From positions 310,001 through 374,000 of the forward strand of contig NZ_BAAAPC010000002.1 of NCBI RefSeq assembly GCF_039530945.1: a DNA stretch of 64,000 nucleotides, written 5' to 3'. A program made the position numbers and the translations under genes. Positions within the stretch are counted from its first letter, which is position 1; each line of letters begins with the position of its first letter. The stretch is from Nocardiopsis_C rhodophaea (GTDB lineage Bacteria > Actinomycetota > Actinomycetes > Streptosporangiales > Streptosporangiaceae). Positions 1 through 8,645 of this stretch are shown here, one piece after another. The notes beneath the pieces are model-generated. The model saw only the letters and a program-made list of their open reading frames with translations, was not told the DNA's origin and ran no database searches.

Positions 1-801
1 GTCTTCGGTGTCGTCGGCCTCAAGACGCACTGCAAGCTCTCCCTGGTCGTGCGCCGGGAGGACGACGGTTCTCTGCGCCGCTACTGCCACGTCGGGACCG
101 GCAACTACAACCCCAAGACCGCTCGCATCTACGAGGACTTCGGGCTGTTCAGCGCCGACCCCGACGTGGGCGAGGACCTGAGCGACCTCTTCAACCAGCT
201 CACCGGCTTCTCCCGGAAGAAGGAGTACCGGAGGCTGCTGGTCGCTCCCGGCGGGCTGCGCGAGTCGCTCATGTGGCAGATCCAGAACGAGATGAACAAG
301 CACGCCCAAGGCGAGCCCGCGCGCATCAGGATCAAGGTCAACTCGCTGGTCGACGAGGACATCGTCGACGCCCTCTACGAGGCGTCCCGGGTGGGCGTCC
401 CCATCGACTTGTGGGTCCGGGGCAGCTGCGTGCTCCGTCCGGGGATCCCCGGGCTGTCCGAGACGATCCGCGTCCGCAGTATCCTCGGACGGTTCCTGGA
501 ACACTCACGCGTCTTCATCTTTGAGAATGGGGGGGAACCGCAGGTCTGGATCGGAAGCGCCGACCTCATGCCGCGCAACCTCGACCGCCGGGTCGAAGCG
601 CTCATCCGCGTGACCGATCCCGATCACCGGATGCGCCTGGTGGGAATGCTGGATCTGGCGATGGCGGAGAGCACCTCCTCCTGGCGGATGGAGTCCGACG
701 GCGGGTGGACACGCGTCACCCGCGACGCCTTGGGCGAGCCCCTCCTGGATCTGCAGAACACCCTGCGCGGTGACCGCCACCTGCGGGCCGTCGATGGCTG
801 A
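1..801 (+). CDS. ppk: Polyphosphate kinase 1, C-terminal part (gene starts before the window)
   Basis: The reading frame is open from base 1, so the gene is cut by the window edge and only the last 266 residues are visible. PPK1 reversibly polymerises the gamma-phosphate of ATP into polyphosphate. The visible part is the C-terminal catalytic region: the very conserved HVGTGNYN stretch near base 88, followed by KTARIYEDFGLF and the FNQLTGFSR block, then the QVWIGSADLMPRNLDRRVE signature near bases 541-600. The stop codon overlaps the start of the next gene (bases 794-801), so the two are translationally coupled. The same ppk-mutT1 pairing is known from mycobacteria. Identification is firm; only the missing N-terminus is unknown. 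Confidence 0.96.
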   Translation, partial: VFGVVGLKTHCKLSLVVRREDDGSLRRYCHVGTGNYNPKTARIYEDFGLFSADPDVGEDLSDLFNQLTGFSRKKEYRRLLVAPGGLRESLMWQIQNEMNKHAQGEPARIRIKVNSLVDEDIVDALYEASRVGVPIDLWVRGSCVLRPGIPGLSETIRVRSILGRFLEHSRVFIFENGGEPQVWIGSADLMPRNLDRRVEALIRVTDPDHRMRLVGMLDLAMAESTSSWRMESDGGWTRVTRDALGEPLLDLQNTLRGDRHLRAVDG

Positions 802-1846
802 AAAGACCGACACGCACGCCGAGACCGGTTCCGACACAGTCGACCCGGCCGCCTATATCCCGGAGGAGGCCACCATCACCAGCGCCTTCCCGCCCCGAGA
901 CACCGCTCCGGCCGGGTACATGGAGCCCATCCGCGCCGCGGGCGCGGTGCTGTGGCGGGACGTCGACACCGCCGGAGGCGCGGGTCGCGGGAAGGAGCGC
1001 CAGATCGCCCTCATCCACCGGCCGGACCGCGAGGACTGGACCCTCCCCAAGGGCAAGGTGAAGAACGGCGAACACCTGCTCACCGCAGCCGTACGCGAGG
1101 TGACCGAGGAGACCGGGCTGCGCCCGGTGCTGGGACGCCGCATCCCGCCGCAGCGCTACCTCAAGAGCGGCTGGCCCAAGCAGGTGGAGTGGTGGGCCGC
1201 CACGGCGTCGGGGCCATCGTCGTTCTCACCGAACGAGGAGGTCGACGCGCTGGAATGGGTGTCGATCCCCGAGGCGCGGGAACGGCTCAGCTACGACCAT
1301 GACGTGCAGGTGCTCGACAACATCGTGTCCGGCCCGCTGGCGACGTTCCCGGTGATCCTGATGCGGCACGCGTCGGCGGGGGAGAAGAAGAGCTGGGACG
1401 ACAACGACCTGTTGCGCCCGCTGGACGAGGTCGGCCGCTCCGACGCGCTGGAGCTCGCCGAGGTCCTGTCCTCCTTCGGCACGCCGCGCGTGGTGAGTTC
1501 GGCGGCGGCCCGCTGTACCGAGACACTGCTGCCCTACGCGGTGGCCTACAACGCGCCCATGCGGACCGAGCGGGCGTTCACCGTGCAGACCGTGGACCGG
1601 TCGGCCCCCGCCTACGACCGGCAGGCCGCGCACGACGCCTTCGCCGAGGTCCTGCAGGAGGGTGAGCCGACGGTGGTGTGCACCCACGGCGAGCTCGTCA
1701 CCGAGATGATGCGCGACGCGCTCGGGCGGCTGGGCGCCCCGGTTTCCCAGCAGCTGTCGCTGCGCAAGGGCACCTTCTGGGTGGTGCACGTGTCGGCCGC
1801 GGACCGCACCCTGGCCGCGATCGAGCGCCACACGGTGCGCGGCTGA
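794..1846 (+). CDS. mutT1: MutT1-type Nudix hydrolase fused to a histidine phosphatase (SixA-like) domain
   Basis: Predicted 350-residue, two-domain enzyme. The N-terminal half carries a complete Nudix box (G-x5-E-x7-REVTEETGL) at about residues 86-108; the C-terminal half begins with the phosphohistidine motif LMRHASAG near residue 190 and has a second catalytic His in CTHGEL. Mycobacterial MutT1 has this architecture and hydrolyses 8-oxo-dGTP and diadenosine polyphosphates; the same role is inferred here. I start it at ATG 794, which overlaps the ppk stop by 8 bases; an in-frame upstream codon at 770 lies inside ppk and is less likely. A sanitising role beside polyphosphate synthesis fits nucleotide housekeeping. 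Confidence 0.9.
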   Translation: MAEKTDTHAETGSDTVDPAAYIPEEATITSAFPPRDTAPAGYMEPIRAAGAVLWRDVDTAGGAGRGKERQIALIHRPDREDWTLPKGKVKNGEHLLTAAVREVTEETGLRPVLGRRIPPQRYLKSGWPKQVEWWAATASGPSSFSPNEEVDALEWVSIPEARERLSYDHDVQVLDNIVSGPLATFPVILMRHASAGEKKSWDDNDLLRPLDEVGRSDALELAEVLSSFGTPRVVSSAAARCTETLLPYAVAYNAPMRTERAFTVQTVDRSAPAYDRQAAHDAFAEVLQEGEPTVVCTHGELVTEMMRDALGRLGAPVSQQLSLRKGTFWVVHVSAADRTLAAIERHTVRG

Positions 1847-1940
1847 GGCAGGCGGCGGGGGTCCGCCGCCCGGCCCCCTCCCCGGAGCGAATGCCGGGGC
1901 CGGGACGACGGGCCCCGGAAGGGGCTGCGAGGATGCCTCT

Positions 1941-2381
1941 ATGGCCACAAAGAAGGTTTCGCGTAGCGTCGTGATCGCCGCTCCGGCGGAGAAGATCTTC
2001 GACGTCCTCGCCTCCCCCCACCGCCACCCCGAATTCGACGGGTCCGGCACCGTCAAGGGACAGATCCGCGGCCCCGAACGGCTGGAGCTGGGCGCCGAGT
2101 TCGGCATGGACATGCGCCTCGGCGTCGGTTACCGCATTACCAACCGGGTGGTGGAGTTCGCCCCCGACCGGCTGATCACCTGGCGGCACTTCGGCCCCCA
2201 CCGCTGGCGCTGGGAGCTGGAGCCGCTCCCGGACGGGACGACGCGCGTCACCGAGACGTTCGACTACTCCGCCAGCCGGGTCGCGTTCGCTTACCAACTC
2301 GCCGGTCTACCGTCCCGCAACGCCCGGTCGATCGAGCAGACGCTGCCGCGCCTCAAGCACCTCGTCGAGGACGCCGCCTAG
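1941..2381 (+). CDS. SRPBCC (START-like) family protein
   Basis: Protein of 146 residues with the usual SRPBCC pattern: an N-terminal strand with SVVIAAPAEKIFDVLASP, a middle VVEFAPDRLITWRHFG segment, then WRWELEPLPDGTTRVTETFDY and a long C-terminal helix ending KHLVEDAA. The fold makes a hydrophobic pocket that binds lipids or polyketide-like ligands, and members range from cyclases to carriers, so no substrate can be named. The gene stands alone 94 bases after mutT1 and converges on the modC gene. The start at ATG 1941 is preceded by GGAAGGGGCTGCGAGG, a plausible but not ideal ribosome site. Confidence 0.8.
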   Translation: MATKKVSRSVVIAAPAEKIFDVLASPHRHPEFDGSGTVKGQIRGPERLELGAEFGMDMRLGVGYRITNRVVEFAPDRLITWRHFGPHRWRWELEPLPDGTTRVTETFDYSASRVAFAYQLAGLPSRNARSIEQTLPRLKHLVEDAA

Positions 2382-2481
2382 AGCGGACCGAACGCGCGTC
2401 CGCCGCCCCGGCGGCCCCGCAGCGCCGTTCGAGGGTGGTGTTCCACAGCGCCTGGAAAGCATCCCCCGCTCCGGGACCGAA

Positions 2482-3621
2482 TCACGCGGGGTAACACTGC
2501 ACCTCGGCGGCCTTCACCCCGACCCACAACCGGCTCCCCACTTCCAGGCGCAGCTCGGCCAGGGCGGACGGGGTGATGTCCGCGCTCATCTCCAGTTCGC
2601 CGTCGAGGTGCACGCGGACCTGGTCGCCGAAGCGCTCGATGCCCTGGATGGCCATCCGCCACACGTTGCGGGGCGTGCCCACGGGCCGTTCCCGGTAGAG
2701 CGCGACGGCGCGCGGTGGGAACGCGACGAAGACGTCGCCCGCGTGGGCGTGGCCGACCTCGATCGAGGTCGGCGCGGCCGCGCCGACGACCGGGGGAGAC
2801 GGGCCCTGGACCACGACCCGCGTCCCTTCGGCCCGGCCCCGGTAGAGGTTGAGGCCGACCAGCCGGGCCACGTAGGCGGTGCGCGGGCGCTGGGCGATGT
2901 CCACGGGCGGCCCCTCCTGCACGACCGCGCCGTTCTCGATCACCGTCACCCGGTCGGCGAGCACCATCGCGTCCAGCGGGTCATGCGTGACGAGCACCGC
3001 CACACCACCGAAGCCGGCGAGGTGGGCGCGCAATCGCGAGCGAACCTCCACCCGGGTGTGCGCGTCGAGCGCGGCCAGCGGCTCGTCGAGCAGCAGCAGC
3101 CGCGGATCGGCGGCCAGCGCCCGTGCCAGGGCGACCCGCTGGGCCTGCCCGCCGGAGAGCAGCCGGGGACGGGTGCGGGCGTAGGCGGCCAGTCCCATCC
3201 GGTCCAGCCACTCCGCGGCGCGCGCACGGGCGGCGGCCCGCCCCAGGCCGCGGCAGCGCGGCCCGAAGGCCACGTTGTCCACCGCGCTGAGGTGCTCGAA
3301 CAGGAGGTAGTCCTGGAACACCATGCCGATGGGACGGCGCTCGACAGGAACCCGCGCGAGGTCGGTGCCGTCCACGAGGATCCGGCCGTCGGTCATCGGG
3401 GCCAACCCGGCCAGCGCCCGCAGCGCTGTCGACTTCCCGGCGCCGTTCGGGCCGAGGACGGCCAGCACCTCGCCCGAGGCGGCCGTCAGCCCGACGTCGA
3501 GCCGGAAGGTACCCCGCTCCACCTGAAGGCGGGCGTCCAGGGCGGGGAAGGCGGCCGCCGCCGCGGCCGTGCTTTCGTCCTCCGCTCGCCGAGCGGCGGC
3601 GTTCTCGCGTCCCCCGCTCAC
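2482..3621 (-). CDS. modC: Molybdate ABC transporter ATP-binding protein
   Basis: ATPase of the molybdate importer, 379 residues from the GTG at 3621. It has the Walker A GPNGAGKSTALR, the ABC signature LLSGGQAQRVALARAL, Walker B LLLLDEPLAALD, the switch His in LVTHDPLDAM, and a C-terminal TOBE domain (roughly the last 70 residues, VRVHLDGELEMSADITPSAL onward) that binds molybdate and senses oxyanion. The GTG chosen overlaps the modB stop as GTGA; a GTG at 3636 would add five residues. It is the last gene of a regulator-modA-modB-modC operon on the minus strand and converges on the SRPBCC gene. Confidence 0.93.
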   Translation of the reverse strand: MSGGRENAAARRAEDESTAAAAAAFPALDARLQVERGTFRLDVGLTAASGEVLAVLGPNGAGKSTALRALAGLAPMTDGRILVDGTDLARVPVERRPIGMVFQDYLLFEHLSAVDNVAFGPRCRGLGRAAARARAAEWLDRMGLAAYARTRPRLLSGGQAQRVALARALAADPRLLLLDEPLAALDAHTRVEVRSRLRAHLAGFGGVAVLVTHDPLDAMVLADRVTVIENGAVVQEGPPVDIAQRPRTAYVARLVGLNLYRGRAEGTRVVVQGPSPPVVGAAAPTSIEVGHAHAGDVFVAFPPRAVALYRERPVGTPRNVWRMAIQGIERFGDQVRVHLDGELEMSADITPSALAELRLEVGSRLWVGVKAAEVQCYPA

Positions 3622-4526
3622 AGCGCCCTCACCCACCGGTCCCGCAGGCCCACCAGGATGGCGATGCTGACCAGGAGGAGCACCAGGCTCACCACGATGG
3701 CGGTCTCGGGATCCCGCTGCATCTCCAGATAGACGGCGATCGGCATCGTCTGCGTGCGGCCGGGGAAGTTCCCGGCGAAGGTGATGGTCGCGCCGAACTC
3801 ACCGAGAGCACGCGCCCAGCACAGCACCGCGCCCGCCAGCACGCCCGGCAGCACCATCGGCAGGGTCACCCGGCGAAAGATCGTCGCCCGCGTGGCCCCG
3901 AGCGTCGCGGCCGCCTCCTCGTAGCGCCGGTCGGCACCACGCAGCGCCCCCTCGACACTGATCACCAGGAACGGCATGGCCACGAACACCTGCGCCACGA
4001 CCACCGCCGGAGTCGTAAACGGCATCGAGTAGCCGAACCCGTCGTACAGGAACTGGCCCACCACCCCGCGCCGTCCCAGTGCCAGGAGCAGGGCGACACC
4101 GCCGACGACGGGCGGCATCACCATCGGTACGGTCACCAGCGCCCGGACGAACCGGCGCCCGGGAAACGCGGTCCGCGCCAGCAGCCACGCCAGCGGGACG
4201 CCGAGCACGAGCGCGACACCCGTCGCGACGGTCGCGGTCGTCAGTGACAACGCAAGCGCGGCGCGGATCTCGGGTTCGAGCAGCCGGGTGCCGAGCGTCG
4301 ACCACGGAGCACGCAGCAGCAGCCCGGCCATCGGCAGCGCCAGGAACACCAGCCCGCCCAGCGCCGGAATGACGAGCAGCCAGGGGAACCTCCCCGAACG
4401 CGCCCGCACGCGCTCGCCGGGGCGATCGCCGCCCGCTCGCCGGTCGCCTCCGGCAGCGCCCCGCGACCGCGCGTGCACGGTGACGGGGGCGTCGCCGTCG
4501 CCGTCAGGAGGTGCGGAAGCCCGCAT
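3618..4526 (-). CDS. modB: Molybdate ABC transporter permease
   Basis: Inner-membrane permease of the molybdate importer, about 302 residues. The first 45 or so residues are Arg/Asp-rich and cytoplasmic, followed by about six hydrophobic segments starting WLLVIPALGGLVFLALPMAG. The binding-protein-dependent transport EAA loop is visible as RYEEAAATLGATRATIFRRVTLPM. The ATG at 4526 has AGAAGG eight bases upstream and lies inside the end of modA (22-base overlap); GTG 4544 and GTG 4478 are alternatives. Its stop overlaps the modC start, consistent with coupled translation. Confidence 0.92.
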   Translation of the reverse strand: MRASAPPDGDGDAPVTVHARSRGAAGGDRRAGGDRPGERVRARSGRFPWLLVIPALGGLVFLALPMAGLLLRAPWSTLGTRLLEPEIRAALALSLTTATVATGVALVLGVPLAWLLARTAFPGRRFVRALVTVPMVMPPVVGGVALLLALGRRGVVGQFLYDGFGYSMPFTTPAVVVAQVFVAMPFLVISVEGALRGADRRYEEAAATLGATRATIFRRVTLPMVLPGVLAGAVLCWARALGEFGATITFAGNFPGRTQTMPIAVYLEMQRDPETAIVVSLVLLLVSIAILVGLRDRWVRAL

Positions 4527-5301
4527 CACGCAGCACCTTCTCACCCTCGGGGGACCGGACCAGCTCGATCCAGGACCGCGCCAGCTCCGGTTCGGAGGCC
4601 TCGGACAGCGGAGCGATGGGGTAGTCGTTGACCGCCTGCCCCGCGGCGGCGAAGTCGATGCCGTCGACCGCGTGGTCGGCGGCGGTGATGTCGGTCGCGT
4701 ACACCAGGGCGGCGTCCACCTCGCCGAGCGTGACCTTGGTCAGCGCCGCCCGGACGTCCTCCTCCTCGGACGACGGGGCGACCTCGACACCGGCCGCGTC
4801 CAGTGCCGTTCGGGCGGCGGCGCCGCAGGGAACCTGCCGCGCGCAGAGGGCGACCGTCACGTCGGGGTCCGCGAGGTCGTCGAGGCCGGCTATACCGGCG
4901 GGGTTGCCGGGCGGCACGGCGATGCGCAGGGTGTTGCGGGCGAACACGACGGGCGGGTCAGCGGTGCGGCCGCCATCGTCGACCTGGTCCATGGTGGCGG
5001 GGTTCGCGGAGGCGAACACGTCGGCGGGCGCGCCCGCGTCGATCTGCTGGGCGAGGGTGGAGCTGCCCGCGAAGTTGAAGTCCACCGTGGTGCCCGGGTG
5101 CGCCTCCTCGAAGCGTTCGCCCAGTTCGGTGAAGGTGTCGGTGAGGGAAGCCGCGGCGAAGACCGTGAGGGTCGCCCGGCCGTCGGCCGCCGAGCCGTCG
5201 GTGCCGCCGCACCCCGCCGCGCTCGCGAGCAGCGCTCCGGCCAGCAGCGGGGCGCCGACCATCCGGTGCGCGGCGCTCCCGGACGGGGCGGCCCTAGGCA
5301 T
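4504..5301 (-). CDS. modA: Molybdate-binding lipoprotein of the ABC transporter
   Basis: Substrate-binding protein of the molybdate importer, 265 residues. A signal sequence ends in the lipobox LASAAGC, so it should be anchored as a lipoprotein outside the membrane. ModA hallmarks include LTVFAAASLTDTFTELG, the VDFNFAGSSTLAQQI ligand loop, GAPADVFASANPATM and the VDAALVYATDI hinge region. The start ATG overlaps the end of the upstream HTH-Mop gene by 8 bases, so regulator and importer form one transcript. The product would feed molybdenum cofactor enzymes such as the one encoded at 30451-32787. Confidence 0.94.
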   Translation of the reverse strand: MPRAAPSGSAAHRMVGAPLLAGALLASAAGCGGTDGSAADGRATLTVFAAASLTDTFTELGERFEEAHPGTTVDFNFAGSSTLAQQIDAGAPADVFASANPATMDQVDDGGRTADPPVVFARNTLRIAVPPGNPAGIAGLDDLADPDVTVALCARQVPCGAAARTALDAAGVEVAPSSEEEDVRAALTKVTLGEVDAALVYATDITAADHAVDGIDFAAAGQAVNDYPIAPLSEASEPELARSWIELVRSPEGEKVLRDAGFRTS

Positions 5302-5728
5302 GGTGGGTCCCCTTCGAGGTGTCGCTCTCCACGATGACGTTGGTCGACTTCACGATCGCGCTGGCCACGGACCCCACCTCAAGTTCGAGATCCTCGGCGG
5401 CCTCCCTGCTCATCAGCGACACCACGCGGTGCGGTCCGGCCTGGATCTCCACCTGCGCCATCACGTCACCGAGCACGACATCGGTGACCAGCCCGCGGAA
5501 GCGGTTGCGGGCAGAGGACAGTCGTCGCGCCGGGTCCTCACCGGAGTCGGTGTCCGCGTGGGCGCGGGCTTCGTCCCGCATGAACGCGGCCAGCGCGGTG
5601 CCGTCGACGATGCGCTGCCCGTTCCTGTCGCGTACAGCCGCGAGGCGGCCGGAGTCCACCCAGCGCCGCACGGTGTCGCCGCTGACCCCGACGAGCGCGG
5701 CGACCTCGCTGATCCGAAAGTTCGGCAT
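5294..5728 (-). CDS. Helix-turn-helix protein with C-terminal Mop (molybdate-binding TOBE) domain
   Basis: Protein of 144 residues from ATG 5728 (an ATG at 5740 would add four). The N-terminal half is a MerR/excisionase-like helix-turn-helix, FRISEVAALVGVSGDTVRRWVDSGRL; the C-terminal half is a Mop domain beginning SARNRFRGLVTDVVLGDVMAQVEIQ and ending in AIVKSTNVIVE. Such proteins are found at the head of actinobacterial mod operons and are thought to bind molybdate and DNA. Here it is the first gene, overlapping modA by 8 bases, so a molybdate-responsive autoregulator of the operon is the natural inference. No Shine-Dalgarno is obvious, so a leaderless transcript is possible. Confidence 0.85.
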   Translation of the reverse strand: MPNFRISEVAALVGVSGDTVRRWVDSGRLAAVRDRNGQRIVDGTALAAFMRDEARAHADTDSGEDPARRLSSARNRFRGLVTDVVLGDVMAQVEIQAGPHRVVSLMSREAAEDLELEVGSVASAIVKSTNVIVESDTSKGTHHA

Positions 5729-5882
5729 ACGACCGAGCATAGATTGTGCACATGCAAGGGGAAACCGTGGATTCCTTCGGGCTTGCCTGGCTAGGGGTGC
5801 TGATCCCTTGGCAGAAGCGACGAGTGAGCCTCCGGGCCGTTGCGGTCTCGCACGGATCGCGGAGCGTGCGGGAACCGTGTCC

Positions 5883-6339
5883 GCTGGGCGGCCGTGTCGG
5901 CGGTCGGCTCATCCTGACCGATGTTCGGTGGTGAAAAGCGGCGCCGAGTGCGGAGAGGGTTCGGGCGCCGGTCCTCTGGCGGGTGCGGCGGCGGGCGAGT
6001 GGCGTCGGCCCGCTCGCCGGGCACCTTCCCGGTGAAGCGGGGAGAGCGGCGGTGGGCGTGGGGCGCGCCTGTATTTCGCGCGATGATCATGGGAATTCTC
6101 CCGACAAAACGGACGGAATCGGGTTCATGACCATGATCATCGCCAGAGGGAGCCCGGGGCGGGATTGTGGTCTCGTGTCGCGGAAGACCCTTTACGCGAA
6201 GCGAGAAGAGCCCCGTACACCGCGATCCCGGCTCGGCCGCCCCCGTGGGAGGCCGGCGTCCGCAGCCCCCTTTCCGCCGTTGGTGCCGCTTTTCACCACC
6301 GAACACCGGTCAGGATGAGCATCGACAAGGCCGCCCAGC
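5883..6339. repeat. MITE-like palindromic element with long terminal inverted repeats
   Basis: The left arm at 5907-5942 (reading CTCATCCTGACCGATGTTCG and on through GGTGGTGAAAAGCGGC) is the reverse complement of 6285-6320 with one mismatch in 36 bases. The match extends outward, with a 5-base indel, to a shared CTGGGCGGCC at about 5884 and 6338. A second, perfect 12-base inverted pair, CGATGATCATGG at 6081-6092 and CCATGATCATCG at 6131-6142, has nearly the same centre of symmetry (about 6112). No transposase or clear target duplication is visible. A non-autonomous mobile element is the likeliest reading. Confidence 0.6.
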
Positions 6340-6414
6340 AAACCCACTGCCCCATGGCCCACCCTGGTGAGAGTGGTGGGGCCGGTGCGCCGTTGCCCCC
6401 GCACCTCCACGCGT

Positions 6415-6436
6415 AGTGACAGCACTACCCGTCACT
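6415..6436. promoter_or_regulatory. Dyad upstream of the sensor-kinase operon
   Basis: AGTGAC (6415-6420) and GTCACT (6431-6436) form perfect 6-base arms around a 10-base spacer, about 85 bases before the kinase start. LuxR-type response regulators often bind such spaced dyads and autoregulate, so this is a candidate operator. It is short, and chance occurrence is possible. Confidence 0.3.
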
Positions 6437-6520
6437 CACCTGGTGTCCTCATCGCCGCGTCGGCCCGGTGGCTCTAGATTGAGCGGGAAACATCCGGATC
6501 ACCGCGGGAGTAGGGCGAAC

Positions 6521-7909
6521 ATGGCGGGCACGCGTGCGGCCGGTGGGCGAAAGCGCGCGGTGCGGGCCGCCGCCGAGCTCGTCTTCGCGCGGTCGTGGGG
6601 CGAGCGCCTGATCGGGGTGCTGCACCTCATGGCGTCGCTCGTGCTCTCCGCGCTCTACCTCCTGCCGGCGGTGATGCTGGCGGTCGCGGTGGCCTGGGTC
6701 GTCCTGCGGGCCTCCGGGCTGGTACTCCAGATCGGCGAGCGGGTCGCCCAGGACCTGACCGTCACCCTCCACCTCGGCGACCTGGTGATCGAGGGCCTGA
6801 TCTTCCTGGTCCTCTTCCCGCCGCTGGCGACGCTGATCGCCCGGCTCTCGTGCGCCGTCCAGCGCAACCGGCTGGAGAGCGTCTTCGGCGTCACCGGGCC
6901 CGGCGCTCTCATCCTGGAGTCGCTGTCCACGGGCCGGTTCCGTGTCCTGGGCTTCCTCTTCGGCCGGGACGCCTGGACGGCCGTCGTCTACAGCACCGCC
7001 GCCGGTCTGCAGGGGCTCTTGTCCGGCGGGATCACCATCGGCCTCGTCGTCTACGGGATCGCCATGTCGATCGGCTCCTTCCTGGGGCTCGGCTACCTCG
7101 TCATCGACGGCGCCGCGGCCGACATCGCGCGGCTGATCACTGTCATCGTCGGCGGGCTGCTGTCCGCGCTCCTCGGGCTCCTGCTGGTCCCGCTGCTCGT
7201 CGGCTTGGAGGTCGAGGCGGCGCGTCGGCTGCTGCTCGACGGCGCGGACGTACGCGTCCGGAGGCGGCTGCTGGAGGTCCAGGACAGCCGACTGCGGATG
7301 GTCGACGCCGCCGAGTCCGAGCGCCGCCGGATCGAGCGCGACCTGCACGACGGCGCCCAGCAGCGGCTTCTCGCCGTCACCATGACCCTGGCCCGCGCCC
7401 GCTCCCGGTTCGACCGCGATCCCGACCAGGCCCGCGACCTGCTCGACCAGGCACAGACCGAGGCCAAGGAGGCCATGGCCGAGCTGCGCGAGGTCGCCCG
7501 CGGCCTGCACCCGCGCGTGCTCACCGACCACGGGCTGGAGGCGGCGCTGCCCGTCGCCGCGGGGCGCTGCCCGGTGCCGGTCCGTGTCGATGTCGACCTG
7601 CCCGATCGGCCGTCCCACCGGGCGGAGGGGATCGCCTATTACGTCGTCTGCGAGGCGCTGACCAATGTGGCCAAGCACGCGGGCGCGGATAACGTCGCGG
7701 TACGCGCGGAGCGGGTCCGCGACCACAGCCGCGACGACCTGCTTCGGCTCACCGTTACCGACGACGGTGCGGGCGGCGCCGATCCCGACGCCGGAACCGG
7801 GCTGTACGGCCTGTGGGACCGGGTCAACGCCGTGGACGGCACGCTGCGCGTGCACAGCCCCGCGGGTGAGGGCACCGTCCTGACCGCGGATATCCCCTGG
7901 GAGGCATAG
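6521..7909 (+). CDS. Sensor histidine kinase (HisKA_3 type) with N-terminal membrane sensor domain
   Basis: Kinase of 462 residues starting at ATG 6521, preceded by GGGAGTAGGG. About the first 230 residues form a membrane sensor domain with several hydrophobic segments (LVLSALYLLPAVMLAVAVAW and later ones), of the kind found in actinobacterial NarL-partner kinases. The dimerisation/phospho-acceptor helix is ESERRRIERDLHDGAQQRL with the reactive His in LHDG. The ATP-binding domain follows, with YYVVCEALTNVAKHA (N box) and VTDDGAGGADPDAGTGLYGL (G boxes). It lies six bases before its response regulator. The signal is unknown; the context with a DUF4097 protein suggests envelope stress. Confidence 0.9.
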   Translation: MAGTRAAGGRKRAVRAAAELVFARSWGERLIGVLHLMASLVLSALYLLPAVMLAVAVAWVVLRASGLVLQIGERVAQDLTVTLHLGDLVIEGLIFLVLFPPLATLIARLSCAVQRNRLESVFGVTGPGALILESLSTGRFRVLGFLFGRDAWTAVVYSTAAGLQGLLSGGITIGLVVYGIAMSIGSFLGLGYLVIDGAAADIARLITVIVGGLLSALLGLLLVPLLVGLEVEAARRLLLDGADVRVRRRLLEVQDSRLRMVDAAESERRRIERDLHDGAQQRLLAVTMTLARARSRFDRDPDQARDLLDQAQTEAKEAMAELREVARGLHPRVLTDHGLEAALPVAAGRCPVPVRVDVDLPDRPSHRAEGIAYYVVCEALTNVAKHAGADNVAVRAERVRDHSRDDLLRLTVTDDGAGGADPDAGTGLYGLWDRVNAVDGTLRVHSPAGEGTVLTADIPWEA

Positions 7910-7915
7910 ACAGCG

Positions 7916-8641
7916 ATGCGGATCATCATCGCCGAGGACTCGGTGCTGCTGCGCAGCGGCATGGCCAAGCTCTTGGAGGACGAGGGTGTGGAGATCCTCG
8001 CGCAGGTGGGCGACGCCAAGGAGCTGCTCGCGGCGGTCGCGGAGCACGATGCCGACCTGTGCCTCGTGGACATCCGGATGCCGCCCACCTACTCCGAGGA
8101 GGGCATCCAGGCCGCGATCGAGATCCGCACCGCCCACCCGGACGTCGCCGTCCTGCTGCTCTCCCAGCATGTGGTCAGCAGGTACGCGGCCGATCTGCTC
8201 GGCGGGGGCGCCACCAAGGTCGGCTACCTGCTCAAGGACCGCGTCGCCGACATCGACGAATTCCTCGACACGCTGCGCCGGGTGGCGGCCGGCGGGACCG
8301 CTATCGACCCCGAGGTGGTGGCGCAGCTGCTCAGCCGCCGACACGACAGCGAGCTGGACCGGCTCAGCCCGCGCGAGGGCGAGGTCCTGGAGGTGATGGC
8401 GCAGGGGCTGAACAACGCGGGCATCGCCGCGCGGCTGTTCATCACCGAACGCGCCGTCGAGAAGCACATCCGATCCATCTTCACCAAGCTCGACCTGGGC
8501 CAGGACGACCATGACCACCGCCGTGTGCTGGCGGTCCTGCGCTACCTGCGCGGGAGCGAGGTCGAGGCCTCCGGCGCGCCGACCGGTCGACCGGAACCAG
8601 GAGGGGCGACGAGCAAGGGGGCTGACTCCCCGGAGAGGTAG
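7916..8641 (+). CDS. LuxR/NarL-family response regulator
   Basis: Response regulator of 241 residues. The receiver domain shows AEDSVLLRSG with the acidic pocket, the phospho-acceptor Asp in LCLVDIRMPP near residue 50, and the conserved Lys in YLLKDRV. The C-terminal LuxR helix-turn-helix reads LSPREGEVLEVMAQGLNNAGIAARLFITERAVEKHI. It follows its partner kinase by six bases and precedes the DUF4097 gene by four, so the three form one operon. The last 30 residues after the DNA-binding domain are a Gly/Pro-rich tail of no evident function. Confidence 0.92.
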   Translation: MRIIIAEDSVLLRSGMAKLLEDEGVEILAQVGDAKELLAAVAEHDADLCLVDIRMPPTYSEEGIQAAIEIRTAHPDVAVLLLSQHVVSRYAADLLGGGATKVGYLLKDRVADIDEFLDTLRRVAAGGTAIDPEVVAQLLSRRHDSELDRLSPREGEVLEVMAQGLNNAGIAARLFITERAVEKHIRSIFTKLDLGQDDHDHRRVLAVLRYLRGSEVEASGAPTGRPEPGGATSKGADSPER

Positions 8642-8645
8642 GGAC

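Larger units (their letters stand above)
5729..6520. other. Gene-free region holding a large palindromic element
   Basis: About 790 bases between the mod operon (minus) and the sensor kinase gene (plus). Open frames exist on both strands but none has family resemblance or a credible start; two of them begin with the same MFGGEKR peptide only because the same inverted repeat is read at each end. The notable content is the 457-base inverted-repeat element listed separately, the upstream region of the mod operon, and a small dyad before the kinase gene. Confidence 0.7.

Noticed and set aside
2382..2481. Possible hairpin between the SRPBCC and modC genes
   Set aside because: The GCCGCC/GGCGGC pairing is short and GC-typical; no convincing terminator.
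5791..6306. A 171-codon minus-strand frame starting MFGGEKR, and a plus-strand frame starting with the same peptide
   Set aside because: Both begin in the two arms of the same inverted repeat, so the shared start is a consequence of the repeat; neither continues into a recognisable protein.
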